Positions 1 through 8,624 of a stretch of DNA of 64,000 nucleotides are shown here, in pieces. The notes beneath the pieces are model-generated. The model saw only the letters and a program-made list of their open reading frames with translations. It did not search any database and was not told the DNA's origin. The DNA lies in the NCBI RefSeq assembly GCF_020687165.1, contig NZ_JAJEQC010000001.1; one strand, 5' to 3'. This DNA comes from Hominenteromicrobium mulieris (lineage in GTDB: Bacteria; Bacillota; Clostridia; Oscillospirales; Acutalibacteraceae). Made by a program: the position numbers and the translations under genes. Each line of letters begins with the position of its first letter. Within the stretch, counting starts at the first letter, position 1.

Positions 1-689
1 GTGGTGACGACATCAGCATACGGCACCGGGTTCATGTGGCAGCCGCCCGCAACAAGACCCGCAATGTGCGCCATATCGACCATGAGGTACGCGCCGCATG
101 CATCGGCAATCTCGCGGAATTTCTTAAAATCGATCGCGCGCGGGTATGCGCTTGCGCCGGCAACGATGAGCTTCGGTTTAAGTTCGCACGCCTGCTCCAT
201 GAGCTTATCGTAATCGATGCGGTGCGTAACGGGGTCAACGCCGTAAGCCGCAAAATTATAGTAGGCGCCGGACATGTTGACAGGAGAACCGTGGGTCAGA
301 TGGCCGCCCTCTGCAAGGTTCATGCCGAGCACGGTATCGCCCGGCTGAAGCAGCGCGAAATATACGGCAAGGTTCGCCTGTGCGCCGGAGTGCGGCTGCA
401 CATTGGCATGCTCTGCGCCGAACAGACGGCAAGCACGCTCACGGGCGATGTTTTCCACAATGTCTACATCTGCACAGCCGCCGTAATAGCGGTGACCCGG
501 GTAGCCCTCAGCATATTTGTTTGTGAGTACCGTGCCCATCGCAGCCATAACGGCAGGAGACACAATGTTTTCGGAAGCAATCAGCTCCAGATTGCGGCGC
601 TGGCGTTTGAGTTCCAGCTCCATCGCTTCGCCGACCTCGGGGTCTGCGGTTTCAACAAAACCGATCGTGTTCAGAAGATCACCGTACAT
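1..689 (-). CDS. glyA: Serine hydroxymethyltransferase, N-terminal part
   Basis: PLP enzyme that interconverts serine and glycine while charging tetrahydrofolate with a one-carbon unit; cytosolic. The reverse strand translates from ATG at 689 as MYGDLLNTIGF, followed by the family hallmarks LIASENIVSP (about residues 38-47), TNKYAEGYPG and HRYYGG. The gene runs off the left edge at PYADVVTT, just before the segment that carries the PLP lysine, so about 229 of the usual 410-420 residues are present. Start chosen because AAGGGA lies upstream and the translation begins where homologues do. It has its own promoter inside the end of the upstream traX-like gene. Function is certain from the motifs; the missing C-terminal half cannot be judged. 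Confidence 0.96.
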   Translation of the reverse strand, partial: MYGDLLNTIGFVETADPEVGEAMELELKRQRRNLELIASENIVSPAVMAAMGTVLTNKYAEGYPGHRYYGGCADVDIVENIARERACRLFGAEHANVQPHSGAQANLAVYFALLQPGDTVLGMNLAEGGHLTHGSPVNMSGAYYNFAAYGVDPVTHRIDYDKLMEQACELKPKLIVAGASAYPRAIDFKKFREIADACGAYLMVDMAHIAGLVAGGCHMNPVPYADVVT

Positions 690-721
690 ACTTCATCTTT
701 CCCTTCTAAAAATAATATGCT

Positions 722-741
722 CTGCGGTTTATGTGCCGCAG
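722..741 (-). other. Hairpin in the glyA leader
   Basis: On the minus strand CTGCGG and CCGCAG form a 6-base stem around an 8-base loop between the glyA promoter and its start codon. It is followed by an AT-rich stretch ending in TTTTT, so it could act as a weak terminator for the traX-like gene, as an attenuator, or as an mRNA-stabilising stem. No known riboswitch is recognised in this short leader. Confidence 0.45.
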
Positions 742-751
742 TACTTCACAA

Positions 752-780
752 ATTATACCCTATTCCATTTAAAATGGCAA
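752..780 (-). promoter_or_regulatory. glyA promoter
   Basis: Minus strand TTGCCA (775-780), 17-base spacer, TATAAT (752-757). The promoter overlaps the last codons and stop of the TraX-family gene, so glyA can be transcribed independently of it. Confidence 0.75.
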
Positions 781-1443
781 TAGATGATTTGCAAGCACAT
801 AGTGGATGGCGTAAAGCAATAACATATGTGCCGGATAGCTGATGTAGAAAAAATATTTGAGCGAAAGCGCGCCGCGCTTGCCGTTATAGAGCAGCACGGG
901 GATCGCGGCGGCGATGGCATACAGCTGTGTCATGTTGCCGTCCTGCGTATATTGCCCGTAGGTCAGCGCCGCAAACGCCACGGCATCAATACCGCGGTAC
1001 TTCTGGAACAAATAGAAACAAAGCACCGTTAAAACACCATAAACGCCATAGCTGAAATGCAGGAAATACGGCAGGATTGTCAAGATCACTGCGCCGATGA
1101 ACATGAAAATATTGCGGCTTTTCGCGGAAGCATCTAAAAGTTTCACCACAAAAAGCGCCGTTAAAAACGTGAACAGGATATTTTGCCGCTGAAACTCAAG
1201 CCATGTACCCTGAAATAAAAGGTCATACGGCACTTCGGAGAGCAAAGCAAAAATACCCATGCGCAATGCGTAGCGGTTAAAATTGCGTGTGTGCATGTAG
1301 CCCTGCACGAGCAAAAACGCGTAGATCGGCATGGAAAGCCGCCCGATATAGCGCAGCCAGATAAACTGCGGGAAGAAAATCGCCCCGACATGGTCGATGA
1401 TCATGGTGACGAGTGCGATGAGCTTTAAGGTAAACGCAGACAT
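769..1443 (-). CDS. TraX family integral membrane protein
   Basis: 224 residues, almost entirely hydrophobic, starting MSAFTLKLIALVTMIIDHVG. The opening LKxIALxxMxIDHxG, followed by RYIGRLSMPIYAFLLVQG, is the signature of the TraX family (PF05857), named after the F-pilin acetylase and related to acyltransferase-type membrane proteins. About seven membrane segments can be seen. In Firmicutes the chromosomal members have no established substrate, so acyltransfer to an envelope component is only a family-level inference. Start preceded by AAAGGGG. It is transcribed from a TTGACA promoter that overlaps the divergent nth promoter and lies upstream of glyA on the same strand, with no obvious functional link to it. 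Confidence 0.85.
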   Translation of the reverse strand: MSAFTLKLIALVTMIIDHVGAIFFPQFIWLRYIGRLSMPIYAFLLVQGYMHTRNFNRYALRMGIFALLSEVPYDLLFQGTWLEFQRQNILFTFLTALFVVKLLDASAKSRNIFMFIGAVILTILPYFLHFSYGVYGVLTVLCFYLFQKYRGIDAVAFAALTYGQYTQDGNMTQLYAIAAAIPVLLYNGKRGALSLKYFFYISYPAHMLLLYAIHYVLANHLLPF

Positions 1444-1488
1444 TCTTTTTCCCCTTTGCGGTTATTTGTCGGTCTTTCAATAAAAATA

Positions 1489-1517
1489 AATTTACCACCC
1501 TTTTCCGGTATTGTCAA
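1489..1517 (-). promoter_or_regulatory. Promoter of the TraX-family gene
   Basis: Minus strand TTGACA (1512-1517), 17-base spacer, TAAATT (1489-1494). Its -35 box is the same seven bases (TTGTCAA on the plus strand) as the -35 box of the divergent nth promoter, so RNA polymerase cannot occupy both at once. Confidence 0.6.
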
Positions 1518-1539
1518 CCGAATGAAAAAGTTGTAGAAT
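1511..1539 (+). promoter_or_regulatory. nth promoter
   Basis: TTGTCA (1511-1516), 17-base spacer, TAGAAT (1534-1539), about 50 bases before the nth start. It overlaps the oppositely directed -35 box of the TraX-family gene by five bases. Confidence 0.65.
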
Positions 1540-1589
1540 AAACGTAAAGCATTCAGACGGGCTTGCCCGCCGCTTTTTCGGAGGTCTGT

Positions 1590-2228
1590 ATGACAAAAAA
1601 GGAACGTGCGCTTCTTGCTGTGGAAGCGCTGAAAAAAGAATATCCCGGCGCGGTATGTTCGCTTGAATATCAGGATCCGCTGCAGCTGCTCATTGCAACG
1701 CGACTTTCCGCACAGTGTACGGATGCCCGTGTGAACCTCGTTACACCGGCGCTTTTTGCCCGCTTCCCTACGCTGGAAGCTTTCTGCGAGGGCAGCGAGG
1801 AAGAAATTGCGGAGCTCATCCGCTCCTGCGGGTTATATAAAACAAAGGCTCGTGATATTTTTGCTATGTGCCATGTGCTGCGCGATTCGTATAACGGCGT
1901 GATTCCGGACACGGTGGATGAGCTGACAAAGCTGCCCGGTGTGGGACGCAAAACCGCAAATCTCGTTGTGGGCGACATTTACAAAAAACCTGCCGTTGTG
2001 ACGGACACGCACTGCATCCGTATCACGGGACGACTCGGTCTGACCGAAAGCAACGTGCCGCTCAAAGTCGAAAAAGACCTGCGCGCAGTCTTGCCGCCGG
2101 AGGAGAGCAACGATTTTTGTCACCGTACCGTTTTACACGGCAGAGCGGTCTGTACAGCGCGTAACCCGAAATGTGCTTTGTGCTGCATGAATTCGTTCTG
2201 CAAAAATCCCGTGAACCCGATAGAGTAA
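1590..2228 (+). CDS. nth: Endonuclease III, base-excision repair glycosylase/AP lyase
   Basis: Removes oxidised pyrimidines and cleaves the abasic site. 212 residues, the normal length. The helix-hairpin-helix LPGVGRKTANLVVGD holds the catalytic lysine (K121); the catalytic aspartate is in VTDTHCIR (D139). The C-terminal 4Fe-4S loop has the exact C-x6-C-x2-C-x5-C spacing (C188, C195, C198, C204). The ATG at 1590 was chosen over an in-frame codon at 1563 because GGAGG sits five bases upstream and homologues start with a short lead. Likely first gene of a run with ade and patB (67- and 48-base gaps). Confidence 0.96.
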   Translation: MTKKERALLAVEALKKEYPGAVCSLEYQDPLQLLIATRLSAQCTDARVNLVTPALFARFPTLEAFCEGSEEEIAELIRSCGLYKTKARDIFAMCHVLRDSYNGVIPDTVDELTKLPGVGRKTANLVVGDIYKKPAVVTDTHCIRITGRLGLTESNVPLKVEKDLRAVLPPEESNDFCHRTVLHGRAVCTARNPKCALCCMNSFCKNPVNPIE

Positions 2229-2295
2229 ATAAAGCTAAAGAACGCAGCGCTTTTCCGTTGTGTTGTTCTTGATAAAAGAAAGGAAGCTACTTTTT

Positions 2296-4089
2296 ATGTT
2301 CAAGTTTTGTAAGACCCAGCTTTGGGAGTGCTCCCGCACACTTTCCGATGTTGCAATGGGCAGAAAGCCCGCAGAGACGGTCATTCGCAATGCGCGTCTC
2401 GTAAACGTCTGCACGCATGAAATCCTTGACAACATCGATGTTGCAATTTCCTGCGGCCGTATCGCACTTGTCGGTGATGCCGCACATTGCATCGGTGAAA
2501 GCACGAAGGTCATCGATGCCGAGGGTCAGCTTATCGCCCCGGGTTTCCTTGACGGTCATATCCACATTGAGTCCTCCATGATGACACCGATCGAATATGC
2601 AAAGGCCGTTATCCCCCATGGCACCGTCGGGATTTATTATGACCCGCACGAAGTCTGCAATGTGCTTGGCCTCAAAGGCGTTGACCTGATGGCGGAAGAG
2701 GCGGAAAAGACTCCGCTCAAGGCTATGCTGACGACCCCCTCCTGCGTTCCGGCTGTTCCAGGATTTGAGGATTCCGGCGCGGAGATCACCGCCGCGGATA
2801 TTGCCTCGGAAATGAAGCACGATTATACCGTTGGTTTAGGCGAAATGATGAACTTTCCGGGCATCACCGCTTCCGCGGAGCCGACGCACAACATCACCGG
2901 CGAAACGTTGAAAGCCGGCAAAATCATCACAGGTCACTATTCCATCCCGGAGACGGGTTGCGGCCTCAATGCATACATTGCAAGCGGCGTGCGCTGCTGT
3001 CATGAATCCACCCGTGCGGAGGACGCACTCGCAAAAATGCGTCTCGGCATGTATGCCATGCTGCGCGAGGGCTCCGCTTGGCACGATCTGCAGGAGGTCT
3101 CCAAGGCCATCACGGAGCACAAAGTGGACAGCCGATTTGCGACCATGATTTCCGATGATACCCACCCGCATACGCTGGTTGCAAACGGTCATCTCGACCA
3201 CATCGTGCGTCGTGCCGTCTCCTTCGGCATCGATTTTGTCACCGCTATCCAGATGGTCACGCTCAACTGCGCACAATGCTTCCAGATGGATCACGAGCTC
3301 GGCTCCATCACCCCGGGCAAGTGCGCGGACATCGTATTTATTGATAACGAAAAAGACATCCGTGTCACCCGCGTGCTCATCGACGGCGACGTTGTTGCAG
3401 AAAACGGCAAGCTGACGATTGACCTGCCGAAATCTGAGCTTCCCGCATGGGCGCTCGACACGATGCACGTCGGCGAGACGATCACCCCGGAAACCTTTAA
3501 GGTACATACCGATAAGGTTGGCACGGCAACCGTCCGTGCGATCGAGATTATCCCGGTACATGTCGGCGACTATGAGCGTCACGTTGAACTCAAGGTCGAA
3601 AACGGCGAATTAAAGAGCGATGTGGAGCAGGATGTTTTGAAGACATTCGTCTTCGAGCGCCACAATAAGACCGGCAAGCACGGCGTTGGCTTTGTCAAGG
3701 GATTCCACGTCAAGTGCGGCGCAATGGCTTCCACCGTTGCACACGATGCACACAACCTGCTCGTTGTCGGCACGAATGACGAAGATATGGCACTTGCTGC
3801 AAATACACTCATTCAATGCGGCGGCGGTGAGTGCATCGTGCAGAACGGCAAGGTGCTCGGCTGTGTTCCGCTGCCGTTTGCGGGTCTCATGAACACAAAG
3901 TCCGCTGAAGAAATGGACGAGCTCGTCGAGAACCTCGGCAAAGCTTGGGAAACGATCGGCTGCGACATTCAATCTCCGTTTATGACGATGGCTTTAATCC
4001 CCCTCGCCTGCCTGCCGGAGCTGCGCCTGACCGACCGCGGTCTTGTAGACTGCACCACCTTCTCTTTTGCAGACCTTGAGGTTGAATAA
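2296..4089 (+). CDS. ade: Adenine deaminase
   Basis: Converts adenine to hypoxanthine and ammonia in purine salvage. 597 residues, matching the bacterial Ade family. The amidohydrolase metal motif GFLDGHIHIESSMM (H88, H90) is followed by the family-specific GTVGIYYDPHEVCNVLG, SCVPAVPGFE and, near the C-terminus, the Ade-type CGGGECIV segment. Start at 2296 rather than 2260 because AAAGGAAG lies ten bases upstream. The 67-base gap after nth contains only a weak inverted repeat (GAAC/GTTC arms) and is too short for a purine riboswitch, so regulation by adenine through such an element is not supported. Confidence 0.95.
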   Translation: MFKFCKTQLWECSRTLSDVAMGRKPAETVIRNARLVNVCTHEILDNIDVAISCGRIALVGDAAHCIGESTKVIDAEGQLIAPGFLDGHIHIESSMMTPIEYAKAVIPHGTVGIYYDPHEVCNVLGLKGVDLMAEEAEKTPLKAMLTTPSCVPAVPGFEDSGAEITAADIASEMKHDYTVGLGEMMNFPGITASAEPTHNITGETLKAGKIITGHYSIPETGCGLNAYIASGVRCCHESTRAEDALAKMRLGMYAMLREGSAWHDLQEVSKAITEHKVDSRFATMISDDTHPHTLVANGHLDHIVRRAVSFGIDFVTAIQMVTLNCAQCFQMDHELGSITPGKCADIVFIDNEKDIRVTRVLIDGDVVAENGKLTIDLPKSELPAWALDTMHVGETITPETFKVHTDKVGTATVRAIEIIPVHVGDYERHVELKVENGELKSDVEQDVLKTFVFERHNKTGKHGVGFVKGFHVKCGAMASTVAHDAHNLLVVGTNDEDMALAANTLIQCGGGECIVQNGKVLGCVPLPFAGLMNTKSAEEMDELVENLGKAWETIGCDIQSPFMTMALIPLACLPELRLTDRGLVDCTTFSFADLEVE

Positions 4090-4137
4090 GACCGTTTGAA
4101 AGTAGATTACCTTATTTTAGAATGGGAGGAATTACCA

Positions 4138-5325
4138 ATGATCCATGATTTTGAAACGCTGGTTTCCAGAAAAAACACCGGCTCCGGCAAATGGGACGAG
4201 ATGACGAAAGAGCATCCGAACCTGCCGGAAAACGTTGCACCGCTTTCCATTGCGGATATGGAGCTGAAAAACCCGCCGGAGATCGTAGAGGGTCTGAAAA
4301 AGTACATCGATACGCATATCCTCGGCTATACCGGCCCCACAGAGGAATACTTCGATGCGGTATGCGGCTGGATGAAGCGTCGCAACGACTGGAATATTAA
4401 GAAAGAAGAAATTGTTTCTACACACGGCGTCGTAACGGTTCTGGCTGTTTCGGTTCTGGCCTATACCGATCCCGGCGACGGCGTTATCACCATGCCGCCG
4501 GTTTATTATCCGTTCAGAATGACCATTGAGCACAATAACAGAAAAAACGTGGAGTGCCCGCTCATCAACACGAACGAGACATACACGATTGACTTTGACC
4601 TCTTTGAGAAGCTGTGCGCAGAAGAAAAAAACAAGATGTTTATCTTCTGCAATCCGCACAACCCGGTTGGCCGCGTTTGGACGGAAGACGAAATCGCAAA
4701 GCTCGGTGCCATCTGCGCAAAGCACAATGTGATTGTTGTCAGCGACGAGATCCACTCCGACCTCATCATGCCGGGTCATAAGCACGTGGCATTTGCAAAC
4801 GCCTGCAAGGATGCACTGCCGAAGTATCTTGTTTGCACCGCGCCGAGCAAGACGTTTAACCTTGCGACGCTCCAGACCTCGAATATTGTTATTCCCGATG
4901 AAGAACTGAGAACAAAATTCCAGAGTATTTTACAGCAACACTTCACGCCGTCCGCCGGTGCGCTCGGCCTTGAGGCCTGCCGTCTCGGCTACACGGAGTG
5001 TGAAGGTTGGCTTGCAGAAGTCATCGACCTTATCTACAAAAACTACAAGAACTTCTGCAAGTTCATCGACGTAAACTGCCCGGGTGTTACATACAGCGAT
5101 CTGCAGGGCACGTACCTCATGTGGATCGACTGCACGACGTTCGGTCTCGATGATGAAGCGCTCGATAAGCTCCTGCGCAAGCATGATCTTTTCTGCGACG
5201 CCGGCACGCTGTTCTCGCAGGGCGGCACCATGCATACACGTGTAAACCTCGCAGGTCCCGAAAAGATGCTCAACGCCGCGATGCAGCGCTTTAAGGACGC
5301 GTACGACGAAGCGAAAAACGCGTAA
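4138..5325 (+). CDS. patB: PatB/MalY family PLP-dependent C-S lyase (aminotransferase fold)
   Basis: 395 residues of fold-type I PLP enzyme. Family members cleave cystathionine or cysteine S-conjugates to a thiol, pyruvate and ammonia. Visible: NPHNPVGRVW (about 172-181), the cofactor aspartate in VSDEIHSDL (D203), and the PLP lysine in TAPSKTFNLA (K238). The opening FETLVSRKNTGSGKWD and LSIADMELKNPP are typical of the MalY/PatB subgroup rather than ordinary aminotransferases. Start at 4138 preceded by GGGAGG. cysK lies about 1 kb away on the other strand, so a role in sulfur amino-acid metabolism is plausible but not proven. A perfect bidirectional terminator follows. Confidence 0.9.
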   Translation: MIHDFETLVSRKNTGSGKWDEMTKEHPNLPENVAPLSIADMELKNPPEIVEGLKKYIDTHILGYTGPTEEYFDAVCGWMKRRNDWNIKKEEIVSTHGVVTVLAVSVLAYTDPGDGVITMPPVYYPFRMTIEHNNRKNVECPLINTNETYTIDFDLFEKLCAEEKNKMFIFCNPHNPVGRVWTEDEIAKLGAICAKHNVIVVSDEIHSDLIMPGHKHVAFANACKDALPKYLVCTAPSKTFNLATLQTSNIVIPDEELRTKFQSILQQHFTPSAGALGLEACRLGYTECEGWLAEVIDLIYKNYKNFCKFIDVNCPGVTYSDLQGTYLMWIDCTTFGLDDEALDKLLRKHDLFCDAGTLFSQGGTMHTRVNLAGPEKMLNAAMQRFKDAYDEAKNA

Positions 5326-5355
5326 GCTTGCGCCTGAAATTCCGTAATGTATAAC

Positions 5356-5394
5356 AAAAGGCGAACTGCACAACTCCGTGCAGCTCGCCTTTTT
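5356..5394. terminator. Bidirectional terminator between patB and rnhA
   Basis: AAAAGGCGA and TCGCCTTTTT arms with an inner CTGCAC/GTGCAG stem; A-tract on one side and T-tract on the other, serving both convergent genes. Confidence 0.85.
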
Positions 5395-5405
5395 GCTATG
5401 CTGTT

Positions 5406-6029
5406 TTACTGAATGCCGAGCGCGTCTTTCGCTAAACGGTCGGCGAGGTCGTTGTATTTGTCGCCGGAGTGCCCCTTGACTTTCACAAAGCGGAAACGGA
5501 TGTACTTTGCGGCTGCGGCGCAGAATTCGCGGTACGCAATGGTGCCGGGCTTTTTTGCTTTCCATTCTCCCGTTGCCCATTTTGCTACACCCTCGTAATC
5601 ATGGTAGATTGTCACGAAGGGCACATCATGCTCGATGCAGTAGCGCAGAACAGTTTCGGAGCCCTTGATCTCCCCTGCCACGTTGCGCATTTCGGTAAGG
5701 TCGGGGTCGGTGAACCTTTCGGAAAAATGCAGCTCTTCGCCGTTTAAAAACAGCACAGCACCGCAGGAAAACTCCTTTGTGCCGATGTGGTAGCTGCCGT
5801 CTACGTAAGCCACGGCGCTGTCTTCTTCAGGCGCTGCGGTCGTGTTTTCTGCCGGAGTGGCTTTCGTCAGATCGTTTTCACCGCGCATATAGGCTTCGGC
5901 TTCTGCAAGCGTTGGAAAGCTTTTGAACGACGCGCCTTTAAAGCCGGTCGTCTGCGCACGGCATTCGTCCCACGTTTCAAAAATGCCGGTTTTGCGCCCG
6001 GCGCGGACGGCGTAGTATTTTTTTGCCAT
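5406..6029 (-). CDS. rnhA: Ribonuclease H family protein with N-terminal viroplasmin-like domain
   Basis: 207 residues in two parts. Residues 2-50 (KYYAVRAGRKTGIFETWDEC ...) are the small domain shared by caulimovirus viroplasmin and many RNases HI, which binds RNA/DNA hybrids. Residues 71-204 are the RNase H catalytic fold with AYVDGSY (D77), the acidic GE at 119-120, YHDYEG (D144) and KGHSGDKYND (H187, D194), giving the DEDD-type site plus the flexible-loop histidine. Cleaves RNA in RNA/DNA hybrids. The linker at 51-70 is acidic and low in complexity. It lies 20 bases downstream of cysK on the same strand and probably shares its promoter. Confidence 0.93.
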   Translation of the reverse strand: MAKKYYAVRAGRKTGIFETWDECRAQTTGFKGASFKSFPTLAEAEAYMRGENDLTKATPAENTTAAPEEDSAVAYVDGSYHIGTKEFSCGAVLFLNGEELHFSERFTDPDLTEMRNVAGEIKGSETVLRYCIEHDVPFVTIYHDYEGVAKWATGEWKAKKPGTIAYREFCAAAAKYIRFRFVKVKGHSGDKYNDLADRLAKDALGIQ

Positions 6030-6049
6030 AAAATGAAATTCCTTTTCGT

Positions 6050-6985
6050 TTATTCAAAGATCGGGGTGGAAAAATAGCGGTCGCCGCTGTCGGGCAGAAG
6101 TGCCACGAGCGTTTTTTCTGCATTTTCGGGCATGCGCAGCAGGCGCACAGCTGCGGCAAGTGCCGCGCCGGACGTGATGCCGACGAGGATGCCCTCGGTG
6201 CGTGCCAATAATTTTGCCGTTTTGTACGCTTCTTCATCCGTGACGGTCAGCACTTCGTCCACAACGGAAGCATCATAGTTCTTCGGGATGAAGTTTGCGC
6301 CGATGCCCTGTAAGCCGTGTGCACCGCTTTTGCCCTGTGTGATGAGCGGTGAAGTCGCCGGTTCCAAACCGACGGTGTGTACCTGTGGCAGATGCTTTTT
6401 TAAATAGCGCGCCGTGCCGGTGATGGTGCCGCCGGTGCCGATGCCCGCAACGAAAATGTCGAGTTTGCCGTCTGTTTGCTGTACAAGCTCCGGACCGGTC
6501 GTTTCATAATGTGCGGCAGGGTTTGAGGGATTCTCAAACTGTGCGGGGATGAAGCTGCCGGGTGTACTTTTCGCGATCTCATCCGCCTTTTCAATCGCAC
6601 CGCGCATGCCGTCTTTGCCCGGTGTGAGTACGATTTCCGCGCCGTATACGGAAAGCAGCTTGCGGCGCTCGGCGCTCATGGTTTCCGGCATGGTGAGCAC
6701 CACGCGGTAGCCGCGCGCCGCTGCAATAGATGCGAGGCCGATGCCCGTGTTGCCGGAGGTTGGCTCTACAATAACCGCGCCGGGCTTCAATTTGCCGGCT
6801 TTTTCGGCGTCTTCAATCATTTTCAGTGCCGCACGGTCTTTTACGCTGCCGGCGGGGTTTAAATATTCAAGCTTCAAAAGCGGCGCGTTGGAAATGCCCG
6901 CAGATGCCGCAAAGCGAGACGCACGCAGAAGCGGCGTCTTGCCGATGAGTTCGGTTACAGATGAAGCGATGTGTTCGTTTTTCAT
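6050..6985 (-). CDS. cysK: Cysteine synthase A (O-acetylserine sulfhydrylase)
   Basis: Makes cysteine from O-acetylserine and sulfide. 311 residues, normal length. PLP lysine in NPAGSVKDR (K49), phosphate loop PTSGNTG (76-81), GTGGTITG near residue 178 and the conserved VGLEP segment. Start ATG at 6985 is preceded by GGGAGG. Promoter TTGACC-N17-TACAAT lies 32 bases upstream. No T-box or other leader fits in the short 5-prime region, so control by sulfur status would need a DNA-binding repressor, and no operator is recognised. Confidence 0.96.
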   Translation of the reverse strand: MKNEHIASSVTELIGKTPLLRASRFAASAGISNAPLLKLEYLNPAGSVKDRAALKMIEDAEKAGKLKPGAVIVEPTSGNTGIGLASIAAARGYRVVLTMPETMSAERRKLLSVYGAEIVLTPGKDGMRGAIEKADEIAKSTPGSFIPAQFENPSNPAAHYETTGPELVQQTDGKLDIFVAGIGTGGTITGTARYLKKHLPQVHTVGLEPATSPLITQGKSGAHGLQGIGANFIPKNYDASVVDEVLTVTDEEAYKTAKLLARTEGILVGITSGAALAAAVRLLRMPENAEKTLVALLPDSGDRYFSTPIFE

Positions 6986-7016
6986 AAGACAGATCCTCCC
7001 TTTCTATATTGCTACC

Positions 7017-7045
7017 ATTGTACCCCCGATTTTACGCGCGGTCAA
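7017..7045 (-). promoter_or_regulatory. cysK promoter
   Basis: Minus strand TTGACC (7040-7045), 17-base spacer, TACAAT (7017-7022). Five of six matches in each box. Confidence 0.78.
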
Positions 7046-7091
7046 GAGCGCGATTTTTGCAAATCTTTTGCGTTTGTAAGAGTTTCTTAAG

Positions 7092-7120
7092 TTGTTTATT
7101 TTTTGTCTTACCTGTATAAT
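7092..7120 (+). promoter_or_regulatory. Promoter of the MacB-like export operon
   Basis: TTGTTT (7092-7097), 17-base spacer, TATAAT (7115-7120), 56 bases before the first start codon. It diverges from the cysK promoter, 46 bases away. Confidence 0.7.
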
Positions 7121-7133
7121 AGAACCATCAGAG

Positions 7134-7169
7134 AGTCCGCGCTGGGTGTTTTGCGCGGAGGAAAGGACT
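7134..7169 (+). other. Possible leader switch over the first ribosome binding site of the export operon
   Basis: Two overlapping helices are possible in the first ~45 bases of the transcript: CCGCGC (7137-7142) with GCGCGG (7153-7158), and AGTCC (7134-7138) with GGACT (7165-7169). The second would cover the AAAGGA ribosome binding site; the first would leave it open. Both use the same CC, so they compete. Suggestive only. Confidence 0.35.
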
Positions 7170-7175
7170 GACTTT

Positions 7176-8624
7176 ATGACTAAGAAAAAGATTTTCACAA
7201 TCGCCGGTATTGCCGTCGGCGCTGTGATCGTGATCGGTATTGTAATCTGGCTCATTTTCTTCCGCGGCGGCAGCGTTGCGCCGAGCGACCCAAATGAGAT
7301 GGTGTATGTGACGAGCGTTGCGGACATCACCGGCACGGGTTCACTTGGTATGACGGCGAAATACTCCGGCGTTGTGGAACCGGAAAAGACGCTCTCCGTG
7401 CAGAAGGACGATACAAAGAAAATCGCAGAGCTGTATGTGACGGTCGGCCAGGAAGTGAAAGTTGGCGATAAGTTGTTCAGCTACGATACGGACGACCTGC
7501 AAATGCAGCTTGAAGAGGCGCAGTTACAGCTGGAAAGCCTTAAAAACCGCATTTCCACGCTGAACCAGCAGATTGATTCCCTGCAGAAGGAAAAGAACAA
7601 AGCGTCTTCCGACGAACAGCTTTCCTATACCCTACAGATTCAGTCTGCGCAGCTTGAAGTGAAATCGACGGAATACGATCAGTCTACGAAGGCGAAAGAG
7701 ATCGAGAACCTCAAAAAATCGCTTGAAAATACGGATGTCATAGCAGAAATGGCCGGCGTTGTGAAGCAGATCAATGACGGTTCCAATACCAACACAAGCG
7801 GCAGCAATTCTACGAACGCGTATATTACGATTCTCGCGACGGGTTCTTACCGTGTAAAAGGCACGGCAACGGAGCTGAATGTCTATTCCTTGCAGAAGGG
7901 CGTGAAAATGAAGGTCGTCTCCCGCGTAGACCCGGAGCAGACTTGGACGGGCACCGTGGAGAGCGTTGAACGCGAAGCCGCAAACGATAATAACAACAGC
8001 GGTATTTCCTACGGTTCCGAAAGCTCGTTTACAAAGGCGACAAAGTATAACTTCTACCTTGTGCTCGATGATTTCAAAGGTCTCATGCTCGGTCAGCACG
8101 TTTACGTGGAGCCGGATGAGGCCAAAGACGTGAAGACCGGAATTTGGCTGCCAAGCTACTATATTCTCAACGAAGGCAGCAAAAACTACGTTTGGGCCGT
8201 AAACGATAAGAATCGCATCGAAAAGCGTGAAGTGCAGCTCGGCAAGTTTGACGATACCCTTTCCGAATATGAGATTACGTCCGGCGTGACGGCAGACGAT
8301 CGCTTGGCCGTTGTGGAAGACCGCGTGCACAGCGGCATGTATGCTACGGATGATATTTCTTATAAGAATCAGGGGAATGATTCCGGTGACATGAACGATG
8401 CCAAAACGGACGATGCAAACGGTGTTATGCCCGCAGAAAACGGCAGCGATATGGACGGCAACCCGAACGGCTACAGCCCCATGCCCGCAGAAAGTGCCGT
8501 AACGGAGTCAGAGGGCGAAACAGACACGGCAGCCGGAGAAGCAAGCACGGCAGATGGCGTGACCACCTATGAAAATGACGGCGCGGCGAGTCTTGGAACC
8601 GTTATCGGGGGTGCTACGGCATGA
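7176..8624 (+). CDS. HlyD/MacA-type membrane fusion (adaptor) protein, first copy
   Basis: 482 residues. One membrane segment at about residues 7-27 (IFTIAGIAVGAVIVIGIVIW), then a biotinyl-lipoyl half (VGQEVKVGDKLFSYDTDDLQ), a coiled-coil hairpin at about 108-195 rich in Gln, Leu and Lys, the second lipoyl half (IAEMAGVVKQINDG), and beta-barrel regions. The C-terminal ~90 residues are acidic, Asn/Gly/Asp/Ser-rich and probably disordered. Start at 7176 fits the GGAGGAAAGGA site; 7092 would add an unlikely lead. Overlaps the ATPase gene by ATGA, so the two are translationally coupled. Adaptor for a MacB-type transporter; in a Gram-positive cell it would reach the wall rather than an outer-membrane channel. 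Cargo unknown. Confidence 0.88.
   Translation: MTKKKIFTIAGIAVGAVIVIGIVIWLIFFRGGSVAPSDPNEMVYVTSVADITGTGSLGMTAKYSGVVEPEKTLSVQKDDTKKIAELYVTVGQEVKVGDKLFSYDTDDLQMQLEEAQLQLESLKNRISTLNQQIDSLQKEKNKASSDEQLSYTLQIQSAQLEVKSTEYDQSTKAKEIENLKKSLENTDVIAEMAGVVKQINDGSNTNTSGSNSTNAYITILATGSYRVKGTATELNVYSLQKGVKMKVVSRVDPEQTWTGTVESVEREAANDNNNSGISYGSESSFTKATKYNFYLVLDDFKGLMLGQHVYVEPDEAKDVKTGIWLPSYYILNEGSKNYVWAVNDKNRIEKREVQLGKFDDTLSEYEITSGVTADDRLAVVEDRVHSGMYATDDISYKNQGNDSGDMNDAKTDDANGVMPAENGSDMDGNPNGYSPMPAESAVTESEGETDTAAGEASTADGVTTYENDGAASLGTVIGGATA

Noticed and set aside
36..842. A 268-codon rightward frame at the left edge
   Set aside because: Antisense to glyA and the end of the TraX-family gene; SHMT motifs are clear on the minus strand.
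2229..2295. Possible purine riboswitch before adenine deaminase
   Set aside because: The gap is only 67 bases and shows just a weak inverted repeat; the riboswitch core alone would not fit.
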